Assembly: GCF_007997015.1 (NCBI RefSeq)
Contig: NZ_VOSM01000018.1
Coordinates: 1 to 60,286 of the forward strand
DNA length: 60,286 bases
Origin: Lujinxingia vulgaris
GTDB lineage: Bacteria > Myxococcota_A > Bradymonadia > Bradymonadales > Bradymonadaceae
Reading direction: 5' to 3'
Shown here: piece after piece, positions 43,150 through 50,257 of the stretch
Position numbering within the stretch: the first letter of the stretch is position 1
Layout: each line of letters begins with the position of its first letter
Position numbers and translations under genes: made by a program
The notes under the pieces: generated by a model
Told to the model about the DNA's origin: nothing
Databases searched by the model: none
The model's input: only the letters and a program-made list of their open reading frames with translations

Positions 43150-43335
43150 ATTTTTGACCGACCGAGAGACGGACATGAGGGCGAAAATTGGCGGATTTTT
43201 GACCGGCCGAGAGACGGACATGAGGGCGAAAATTGGCGGATTTTTGACCGACCGAGAGACGGACATCAGTGCGCAGAATTGCGGGTTTTTGACCGACCGA
43301 GAGACGGACATGCATCCGATGGCACGGGGCCAACA
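43150..43335 (+). repeat. Family R variant: four 45-bp modules
   Basis: GACCGACCGAGAGACGGACA begins at 43156, 43201 (GACCGGCC variant), 43246 and 43291, with exact 45-bp pitch. The remaining 25 bp (TGAGGGCGAAAATTGGCGG and TTTTT) are shared by the first two and half-changed in the third. A frame stays open because 45 is a multiple of 3 (reading FLTDRETD repeatedly), but it lacks a ribosome site and matches the same DNA in other frames elsewhere. Noncoding is more likely. Confidence 0.88.
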
Positions 43336-43427
43336 GGAGGGATTGCTCGCCGGGGGGGCCTGTCGTAGCGTGAGCGCGGTGAGGCGCGAGTCTGGTGGAT
43401 GGTTCAGGTGAGGATCGGGGAAGACGC

Positions 43428-44912
43428 ATGTGGCGAGTGAATCGACGAAACATCGCATGTCTGACGTTTGGTGCGCTCGTGGGGTTGAGCGCGTGCAACG
43501 CCGGCAACCTCTCGGGGCGCGGCGTGGATGCGCGCGATGTCGGGGGGCTGGAGGATGACGCCGCGCTCGATGCGGGCGATGTGGGTGGTGTGCAAGGTGT
43601 TGAAGATGTTGGGGATTCTGGCGATGCGTGGGATGCCAGTGAGGCGGATGCCGAGGGTGGGGCCGACGCAAGCGATGCCGAAGAAGCGCCTGATGCGGGC
43701 AATGTGCCGGATGTGAGCGAGGAGCCGGTGTGGGCGTGTGAGGGGGCACCGGATTGCGATGCGGTCAATGTGACGACCACGCTAGGGCAGATGCGGGGGC
43801 TCAATGGGTGTGCGTTTGAGCTCGCACTCGAAGATTCGATGGCCGATGGGGAGGCGCTGGCCGACCGCCTGCTGGCGCGGGTGACCGGTGAGGGCGGGGG
43901 ACAGGCCCGCACCATGGTCGATGTGCTCGGGGCGCTTAATCGTCAGGGGCGCGCCGGGGTGCGCAGCGCCACCGAGACACGTTTGAGCGGGCTCGGAGCC
44001 GCAGGCTTTCGCTGGAACACCGGCGATGATGATGTGAGCTACTGGTATCCGCAGGGCATCACCGGGTCGAGCGACGCGGATGCCTCGGGGCTTGTGCAGG
44101 GGCGGCGCCTGATCATGACGAGCTGGTACCACAAGACCGACGCGCGACCGACCAAAGGGGCGCGTATCAGCGTGGCCGACATCACGGACTTGAGTGATGT
44201 GCGCTACCGCCACCTCTTGCTCGTCGATCCGGTGGAGGAGGGCGGGCAGGTCGACTTTGAGAGCGCGTCGTACGATAGCGGCAACGCCCTGCACGCCGGG
44301 GGCATCGTGTGGTGGGGGCGCTACCTCTATGTGGTCGATACGGTGCAGGGGCTGCGGATCTACGATCTGGGGCGGATGTTTCGGCCCAGCCACACCGATA
44401 ACACCGAGGCGATTGGCATCAGCGGGGGGCGCAGTGACGCGCACGGCTATCTCTTTGCCGTGCCGCGGATTGCGCGCTACCGGCTGACGTCGGAGTCGTG
44501 CCGGGTGCGTTTTGCCTTTGTGGGCCTCGATCGTCAGAGTGATCCGCCGGCGCTGGTCACGGGTGAGTATTTTTCGGACCACGCCCAGGGCAAGATGGTG
44601 GTCTGGCCGCTGGATGCGGACACCGGTCTTCTGGAAACTCGCCAGGGGAGCACCTTTGCCTCCGAGGGGCTTGTAGTAGGTCAAACCCGCGCCCAGGGAG
44701 GGACGCGCGTGGGCGGTGATTTTTATGTGTCCTCATCCAGTCAGGATGGCAGCGAGGGCAGGCTCTATAAGGGTCGGCCTGGCGGCCAGAACACCTCGGT
44801 GAACTGGGTCTATGGGGCTGAAGATCTCTATTATGAGCGCGCGCACGACCGCATCTGGACCGCGGCCGAACACCCCGGCGCGCGTGATGTTGTGAGCATC
44901 GAACGATTTTAA
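43428..44912 (+). CDS. Secreted beta-propeller lipoprotein
   Basis: The 494-residue product has a signal peptide ending LVGLSAC and an Asp/Ala/Val-rich linker (about 30-100, GDVGGVQGVEDVGDSGDA). The folded domain has two N-terminal Cys pairs (WACEGAPDCDA, LNGCAFEL). It then has blades such as GARISVADITDLSDVRYRHL, GGIVWWGRYLYVVDTVQGLRIYDL and GGDFYVSSSSQDGSEGRLYKG, consistent with a single propeller. ATG 43428 is chosen because the signal peptide begins there; an in-frame ATG at 43395 adds a poor N-terminus. Function unknown. Confidence 0.78.
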   Translation: MWRVNRRNIACLTFGALVGLSACNAGNLSGRGVDARDVGGLEDDAALDAGDVGGVQGVEDVGDSGDAWDASEADAEGGADASDAEEAPDAGNVPDVSEEPVWACEGAPDCDAVNVTTTLGQMRGLNGCAFELALEDSMADGEALADRLLARVTGEGGGQARTMVDVLGALNRQGRAGVRSATETRLSGLGAAGFRWNTGDDDVSYWYPQGITGSSDADASGLVQGRRLIMTSWYHKTDARPTKGARISVADITDLSDVRYRHLLLVDPVEEGGQVDFESASYDSGNALHAGGIVWWGRYLYVVDTVQGLRIYDLGRMFRPSHTDNTEAIGISGGRSDAHGYLFAVPRIARYRLTSESCRVRFAFVGLDRQSDPPALVTGEYFSDHAQGKMVVWPLDADTGLLETRQGSTFASEGLVVGQTRAQGGTRVGGDFYVSSSSQDGSEGRLYKGRPGGQNTSVNWVYGAEDLYYERAHDRIWTAAEHPGARDVVSIERF

Positions 44913-45062
44913 ATGTTTGATTTATAAAACGATCCGAAAGGGGGGAGCGGGCAGGCGAACGATTGGCGAGCACTCACCTTGTTGGAAATAGCAGGGCGTT
45001 CGGCGTGCTTTGCATCCCGGTGGTGCGCTCGCGCCACGCTTCTACTGGTTGAGGACGAAGAC

Positions 45063-45419
45063 ATGCCCGACGACACGATTGTCATCATCGCCTACGCATC
45101 TCAGGTCGACGCCCACATCGCCCGCACGCGGCTGGCCGACGCCCAGATCCCCTGCGCGCTGGAGGATGAGGGGATTGTGGCAGCCTACGGGGGCATCAGC
45201 AGCGCAGTGGGGGGCGTGAAGGTGCGCGTGCGCCGAGAGGATGCGCAGCGGGCCTACGCGCTTTTGAGCGATACCTCCGATGGGTTTCTGGAGGATTCAA
45301 TGTTTGTGGATGAGGAGGAGGCTGCGCTCTTCGCGGGGGATGCAGAAGGAGGCCATGAGGATGCAGGCGCTAAGGGCGGGGTAATCGGGAAGCTCGCAAA
45401 ACTCCTGCGGGGAAGTTGA
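45063..45419 (+). CDS. DUF2007-type putative signal-transducing protein
   Basis: The 118-residue cytosolic protein begins MPDDTIVIIAYASQVDAHIA. IARTRLADAQIPCALEDEG and GGVKVRVRREDAQRAYALL are the DUF2007 signature (a small alpha/beta domain that often accompanies PII-like or zinc-ribbon proteins). The C-terminal third is an acidic then lysine-containing tail (VIGKLAKLLRG). The ATG at 45063 is preferred over 44979 because of the family start. Role not established. Confidence 0.8.
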   Translation: MPDDTIVIIAYASQVDAHIARTRLADAQIPCALEDEGIVAAYGGISSAVGGVKVRVRREDAQRAYALLSDTSDGFLEDSMFVDEEEAALFAGDAEGGHEDAGAKGGVIGKLAKLLRGS

Positions 45420-45503
45420 TTTTTCTTGGCAGGTAAGTGGTTGTGATTTCTGGAGTTTTTTGTGGGTGGTGTGGGGTAAGGGGCCCCGGGGATGAGCAGA
45501 AAA

Positions 45504-45540
45504 CAAAAAAAGGCCGCGCGGATGCGCGGCCTTTTTGCGT
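45504..45540. terminator. Bidirectional Rho-independent terminator
   Basis: AAAAAAAGGCCGCGC, loop GGAT, GCGCGGCCTTTTT. It sits between the convergent DUF2007 gene and the Cys-repeat lipoprotein. Confidence 0.92.
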
Positions 45541-45580
45541 TCAGGTCTGATGACTCAGACCCTTTGATGTTGGCAGAACA

Positions 45581-48040
45581 TCAGGGCACCGGGGTGAGCT
45601 CGGTGCGCAGGTTGTACTTGCCGTACTCGACGGAGGTGTTGCCGTAGACCTCCAGGGTGTAGGTGCCCGGGGCGATGTCGAACTCAGTGAAGCTCTCGCT
45701 GTAGGTTTGCAGCGAGTCGGTGGTGCGCACGCGCTCGCCAGCCGCATCAAGGAGCGCGACGTTGAGGTCACCCAGGGGGTAGTGCGAGACGAGGGTGACG
45801 GTGAGGTCACCGGTCTCGGGGACTTCGACCTGGTAGAAGTCGGAGTGGTTCGTGATTCCGAAGACGCCCCGTTCCCCGCAGAGGATGGCGTCGACGGAGT
45901 CGGTGGGGGCGATGCTCACCGCGGTGGAGGTGCTGTGGTTGGGCGCGAAGATGTCGTCGGCCGGGCAGCTCAGCTCCAGGTTGGCCGGGCAGGTGACCTC
46001 GGCGCGGAAGCCGTAGGTGTTGGTGGCATCGTTCCAGCCGTCGACTTTGATCATGTAGGCGCCGGATTGGGTGGCGACGTAGCTGAGGGCTTCGTTGTCG
46101 GTCGATGACAAACTAAATACCAGACTGCTGGTGGCCGTGGAGTTAGGAGCGTAAAGGCGCAGATCCAGATCGCCGGCTTCGTGGTTGAAGGTGAGGTCGA
46201 CATCCAGCGTGCAGCCTTCCTGCACGTAGACCTCGTACCAGTCGTCGGTACCGGCCACACAGAGGGCGGCGTCGAGGTAGGCCAGGGGACCTTCGAGCGC
46301 GTAGCTTGCGAGGTGGTTGTCGTTGGGCTCGAAGATGTCGTCGGTGGGGCAGCTCGGGGCGGCCGGGCAGCTGATGGCGTCGGCGGTGAGGGTGTAGGCG
46401 GTGCTGGCGTCCTGGTAAGGCTCCACGCTCAGGTAGTAGCGGCTGGTGGAGGCCGAGCCGGTGACGTCTTCAGGGAAGTTGCCGCCGGAGGCGCTCTTCG
46501 TGAGGCGCTTGTTCTGGGTGCTGAGCTCCAGGTCGATGTCCTGGCTGGATGTGAAGCCCGACCCGGTGATGATGAGGTCGGCGTCGATGGAGCAACCGAC
46601 CGCGACGTCGATGGTGAAGTGATCGACGTCGCCGGCGCAGATGGCGGCGTCGTAGCTCACGCCGGCGGTCAGGGCGGTGGCCTGGGCGAAGGTGTCGTTG
46701 GGTTCGCCATTGTCGGCATCGGCGCAGATGGGACCGCAGCCGCTGGTGTCGAAGTTACAGGCGCTGGTGCAGCTCAGCGTGCCCGCGCCAAAGCCCAGCG
46801 AGGTGCAGGACTCGCCGCCGAGGTCGGCACCGTCGCAAGATTCGGAGGACTGGTTGACTTCGGCGTCGCCGCAGACCGGGTTCATGGTGCATGCGGAGGT
46901 GTCAAAGCCACAGGAGGTGTTGCAGCTCAAGGAGCCGCCGTCGAAGCCCTGCGTGATGCAGGTTTCGCCATTGAGGTCGATGCCGTCGCACGCTTCGGAG
47001 GACTGGTTGACTTCGGCGTCGCCGCAGACGGCGTCGATGGTGCATGCGGAGGTGTCGAAACCACAGGAGGTGTTGCAGCTCAAGGAGCCGCCGTCGAAGC
47101 CCTGGGTGATGCAGGTCTCGCCGTTGAGGTCTGCGCCGTCGCACTCTTCGGAGGACTGGTTGACTTCGGCGTCGCCGCAGACCGGGTTCATGGTGCAGGC
47201 AGAGGTGTCGAAGCCGCAGGTGTCGGAGCAGCCGAGGGTGCCGCCATCAAAGCCCTGAGTGATGCAGGTTTCGCCAGCGAGGTCAGCGCCGTCGCAGGCT
47301 TCTTCGTCGGTGTTGACGGCGTCATCACCGCAGACCGGGTCGATGGTGCATGCGGAGGTGTCGAAGCCGCAGGTGTCGGAGCAGCCGAGGATGCCGCCAT
47401 CAAAGCCCTGAGTGATGCAGGTCTCACCGTTGAGGTCTGCGCCGTCGCAGGTTTCGTCGTCGGTGTTGACTTCGTCGTCGCCGCAGATGGGGTCGAAGAA
47501 GCAGCCGGAGGTGTCGAAGCCGCAGCTCTCGGAGCAACCGAGCTCGCCGCCGTCGAAGCCCTGGGTGATGCAGGTCTCTTCGCCGAGGTCTGCGCCGTCG
47601 CAGGCTTCGGTTTCTTGATTGAGTTCGTCGTCGCCGCATGTTTTGGGGACTTCGTTAAAACACGCGGTGGTGTCGATCTCGCAGGAAGTGGAGCAGCCGA
47701 GTTCGCCGCCGTCGAAGCCCTGGGTGGTGCAGGTTTCGCCGCCGAAGTCGGAGCCGTCGCAGGCCTCTTCGCCCTCCATGAGGTCATCGCCGCAGGTGGG
47801 GCCGGGATCGATGTCGGTATCTTCTCCGGCGTCGTCAACCGGATCGGTGTCCGCGTCGGCATCTTCACCGGGGTCGGTGTCTTCGCCGGCGTCGGTCTCG
47901 TCGATGATGTCGGTGTCGATGTCGGGGCGGACGTCGTCATCGGTGCCGCAGGCGCTCAGGGCCAGGGCGAAGAAGATGGCGAGCATCGAGAGGCCCAGGG
48001 GCTTGCGCGGCGACGATGTGTGAGGGAGGTTGGGGTGCAT
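45581..48040 (-). CDS. Cys-repeat / PPC-domain lipoprotein, paralogue A
   Basis: The 819-residue surface protein has lipobox Cys31 (LALSAC), an Asp-rich linker (about 33-82, DTDPGEDAD units) and seven Cys-repeats of about 48 residues. Their pattern is CGDxxVNxxxExCDGADLxGETCxxxGFDGGxLxCxxxCGFDTSAC, as in myxobacterial and bradymonad surface proteins. Three bacterial pre-peptidase C-terminal (PPC)-like beta domains follow, each starting near (C/E)PND or DDIFxPN and ending YxLxxEx. ATG 48040 has GGAG upstream. Each repeat has six Cys, so likely three disulphides per unit. Binding role is inferred only from family habits. Confidence 0.87.
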   Translation of the reverse strand: MHPNLPHTSSPRKPLGLSMLAIFFALALSACGTDDDVRPDIDTDIIDETDAGEDTDPGEDADADTDPVDDAGEDTDIDPGPTCGDDLMEGEEACDGSDFGGETCTTQGFDGGELGCSTSCEIDTTACFNEVPKTCGDDELNQETEACDGADLGEETCITQGFDGGELGCSESCGFDTSGCFFDPICGDDEVNTDDETCDGADLNGETCITQGFDGGILGCSDTCGFDTSACTIDPVCGDDAVNTDEEACDGADLAGETCITQGFDGGTLGCSDTCGFDTSACTMNPVCGDAEVNQSSEECDGADLNGETCITQGFDGGSLSCNTSCGFDTSACTIDAVCGDAEVNQSSEACDGIDLNGETCITQGFDGGSLSCNTSCGFDTSACTMNPVCGDAEVNQSSESCDGADLGGESCTSLGFGAGTLSCTSACNFDTSGCGPICADADNGEPNDTFAQATALTAGVSYDAAICAGDVDHFTIDVAVGCSIDADLIITGSGFTSSQDIDLELSTQNKRLTKSASGGNFPEDVTGSASTSRYYLSVEPYQDASTAYTLTADAISCPAAPSCPTDDIFEPNDNHLASYALEGPLAYLDAALCVAGTDDWYEVYVQEGCTLDVDLTFNHEAGDLDLRLYAPNSTATSSLVFSLSSTDNEALSYVATQSGAYMIKVDGWNDATNTYGFRAEVTCPANLELSCPADDIFAPNHSTSTAVSIAPTDSVDAILCGERGVFGITNHSDFYQVEVPETGDLTVTLVSHYPLGDLNVALLDAAGERVRTTDSLQTYSESFTEFDIAPGTYTLEVYGNTSVEYGKYNLRTELTPVP

Positions 48041-48238
48041 ACAATACTCCAGCAGCGGGCGTACGGAGGTTCCAGGTCAAGTGCCGATTTGCTCATGTTT
48101 TCAGCCGCTTAGATGGCGGTTGAGCGTCGGCGGTGGCGAGAAAGGCGGGCACCTTTTCATATTTTTTTATCGATGTCCAATGTGTGGCCATGTAGGGCCA
48201 AAACGGTGGTGTGGTGAGCGATGACGAGGAGAGATGCG

Positions 48239-48577
48239 ATGGAGACTCAGCAACCGGAAGATACTAAAAAGACGTTGAAGATCGTGCTGATCGTGCTGGG
48301 CGTGACCGCAGTGTTGAGCCTGCTGTGCTGCGGCGGGGCGGCTTTTCTGGGGGTGGGGGCGTTCAACGAGCTGGCCGATATGGAAAAGGCCTACTACCCG
48401 GAGTGCGAGGGCCTTGAGGACGATAAGGCGTGCGCGAGCTGCTGCCGGGAGCGCGGCCACAGCGGGCACGCCTATGGCGACTGGATCAATGAGGAGGGCA
48501 AGATCTGCGGGTGTCTGGGCGATGGGAAGCCCGACGGGGTGGCGCCAATGGGAGAGGGGGGCGCGGCGGGGGAGTGA
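48239..48577 (+). CDS. Small membrane-anchored Cys-rich protein
   Basis: The 112-residue protein has one transmembrane helix (about 15-40, IVLIVLGVTAVLSLLCCGGAAFLG, given as the span not a motif). After it comes a short extracytoplasmic domain with CEGLEDDKACASCCRERGHSG and ICGCLGDG. GAGGAG sits about 8 bases before ATG 48239; an in-frame ATG at 48221 is possible. It is divergent from the Cys-repeat gene. Family not recognised; the two Cys clusters suggest metal or disulphide. Confidence 0.65.
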   Translation: METQQPEDTKKTLKIVLIVLGVTAVLSLLCCGGAAFLGVGAFNELADMEKAYYPECEGLEDDKACASCCRERGHSGHAYGDWINEEGKICGCLGDGKPDGVAPMGEGGAAGE

Positions 48578-48595
48578 GGGGAGGTTGTGACGTAT

Positions 48596-48634
48596 GAAAA
48601 AGCCGGCGCCCTGTGAGGGGCGCCGGCTTTTTCG
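48596..48634. terminator. Bidirectional Rho-independent terminator
   Basis: AAAAAGCCGGCGCC, loop CTGTGAGG, GGCGCCGGCTTTTT. It lies between the convergent membrane protein and paralogue B. A near-identical copy is at 50166. Confidence 0.92.
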
Positions 48635-48683
48635 GGTGTAGATAACGCGCGCCGCCCGGGTGGGGGGCAGCGCTGACAGCGTG

Positions 48684-49823
48684 TCAGCAGGACAGATTTT
48701 GCAGGTCAATCTCGTAGTGAATCTCGTATTGATCGGCGAGCAAATATTGCATGGCGATGGCGAGGGTTTCCGGCCGTGGGTTTGGAGAAGCGGCCGGGGA
48801 AATCGTGATGGTATGGGTCGCCTGGTCGGGGAAATCTATTGTGAGAAAATTGCCGCTGACGGTCGCCAGGGTGACCATGGGAAAGTCGGTGGTGGGTGAG
48901 AAGGTCAGAACAAGGTCGGCGGAACAGTTTTCGGGGACGTTAAAGGTAAAGACCTCAACCTCGTCGCCTCCGCAGAAGGCGTCTTGAACGGGGAAGTCTC
49001 CCGAAGCGATAGCGACGGCTTGATCGATGGAGTTGTTGGGTTCGGGGCCTTCAAACGCGGCGCAGTCGATAGGAGGGGGGAGCAGGACGCAGTTGGACGT
49101 GTCGATCGCGTCGCAGGTGTCGCTGCAGGTGAGCCAACCTTCATCAAACCCCTGAGTTTCGCAGGATTCGCCGTCGAACGCCTGAAGGTCGCAGATCTCG
49201 GAGGGCTGGTTAACTTCTCCGTCGCCGCAGTAGGGGTTGGTGATGCACTCCGATTGGTCGAGCTCGCAGTTGGTCGTGCAACTGAGTTCGCCTCCATCCC
49301 ATCCGAGAGAGACACAGGTCTCGCCAGCGAAGTCACTGCCGTCGCAGTCCTCGCCAGGCTGGTTAACGCTATCGTCGCCGCAGACGGGGTCTCGGGTACA
49401 GCCCGAGGTATCAAGGGTGCAGGTCTCGGAACAGCCAAGCTCGCCGCCATCGAATCCGAGTGAGGCGCACGTCAGGTCGCCCAGGGCTGTGCCGTCGCAG
49501 ACTTCGCCGGCGGCGTTGATGAGGTTGTCGCCGCAGAAGGGATCTTCGTCGGGCGGGTCGGTGTCAGCAGCGTCGGTGTCGGTGTCTGCGTCTACGCCGG
49601 GAGCGGTGTCCGCAGTATCGGCGTCGTTGCCGGCGTCTGTGCCGGGGTCGGTGTCCGCAGTGTCGGCGTCTGTGTTGGGATCGGCGTCGCTGACGTTGCC
49701 TGTGTCGGAGGTATCGGAGGCCGGGAGGTCGTCGCCACTGCATGCAGCAAGGGATAGTGTCAGTAAACAGACGAGTGAGATGCGGGTGCTGCGAGTGAGG
49801 TTATGAGCGTGCAAGCCAAACAT
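48684..49823 (-). CDS. Cys-repeat / PPC-domain lipoprotein, paralogue B
   Basis: The 379-residue protein is the short member of the group. It has lipobox Cys28 (SLAAC), an Asp/Thr linker (DTADTDPGTDAG units) and three Cys-repeats that are less regular than in A and C (GLDGTALGDLTCASLGFDGG, ECDL variant CDLQAFDGESC). One PPC-like domain follows, opening EGPEPNNSIDQAVAIASG. ATG 49823 follows GGAGCCTCTCT. It has no second or third PPC domain, so it may be the simplest version or a shrunken copy. Confidence 0.85.
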   Translation of the reverse strand: MFGLHAHNLTRSTRISLVCLLTLSLAACSGDDLPASDTSDTGNVSDADPNTDADTADTDPGTDAGNDADTADTAPGVDADTDTDAADTDPPDEDPFCGDNLINAAGEVCDGTALGDLTCASLGFDGGELGCSETCTLDTSGCTRDPVCGDDSVNQPGEDCDGSDFAGETCVSLGWDGGELSCTTNCELDQSECITNPYCGDGEVNQPSEICDLQAFDGESCETQGFDEGWLTCSDTCDAIDTSNCVLLPPPIDCAAFEGPEPNNSIDQAVAIASGDFPVQDAFCGGDEVEVFTFNVPENCSADLVLTFSPTTDFPMVTLATVSGNFLTIDFPDQATHTITISPAASPNPRPETLAIAMQYLLADQYEIHYEIDLQNLSC

Positions 49824-50165
49824 AGAGAGGCTCCATCAAGAGTGATCGATGCGGTGCGATGTGAATTCCTTGCGGTGTGTGGTTGTGACGTCGGGACGGC
49901 AGCACATATTCACAAAAGAGTTGAGTTCGGCTCAGTCGTTAGAAAGAGCATGTCGGGATGAGCGCGTATTGTGCCGTGAGAGCGCGTTGGCGTCGCGTTG
50001 GTCTGCGGCATCGCGAGCATCGCGTGTATCGTTGCGAAGCTGTGGGGATGAACGCCTCGCCATAAGTGTTGCGCCTTGCCCGCGTTCCTTTCGAGCTCGT
50101 AGCCAGTGGCATCACCATCTGCTCACGGTGTCGTAAAGACGCTGGTGAGGGGGGAGATGAGACCA
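49824..50165. other. Intergenic, no gene seen
   Basis: The start of paralogue B lies at the left end. The rest has no strong repeat and no frame with a ribosome site. A promoter for paralogue B is expected here but not visible. Confidence 0.4.
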
Positions 50166-50207
50166 TGAAAAAAGCCGGCGCCCTGTGAGGGGCGCCGGCT
50201 TTTTTCA
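50166..50207 (-). terminator. Rho-independent terminator
   Basis: AAAAAAGCCGGCGCC, loop CTGTGAGG, GGCGCCGGCTTTTTT. Near-identical to 48596-48634 including the loop, and located downstream of paralogue C. Confidence 0.92.
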
Positions 50208-50257
50208 TGGTGCGGATAATGCGCACCGCCCGGGTGGGGTGGTGCGTGGGTGTGGCC

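Noticed and set aside
43150-43335. Possible CRISPR array (45-bp pitch, 20-bp repeat, 25-bp intervening sequence)
   Set aside because: The intervening sequences are themselves repeated, the repeat is not palindromic in the CRISPR manner, and no cas gene is in the window.
43007-43411. Protein with 15-residue TDRETD repeats
   Set aside because: The same DNA repeat occurs in other frames and in arrays with non-multiple-of-3 pitch (44 bp), so no frame is maintained.
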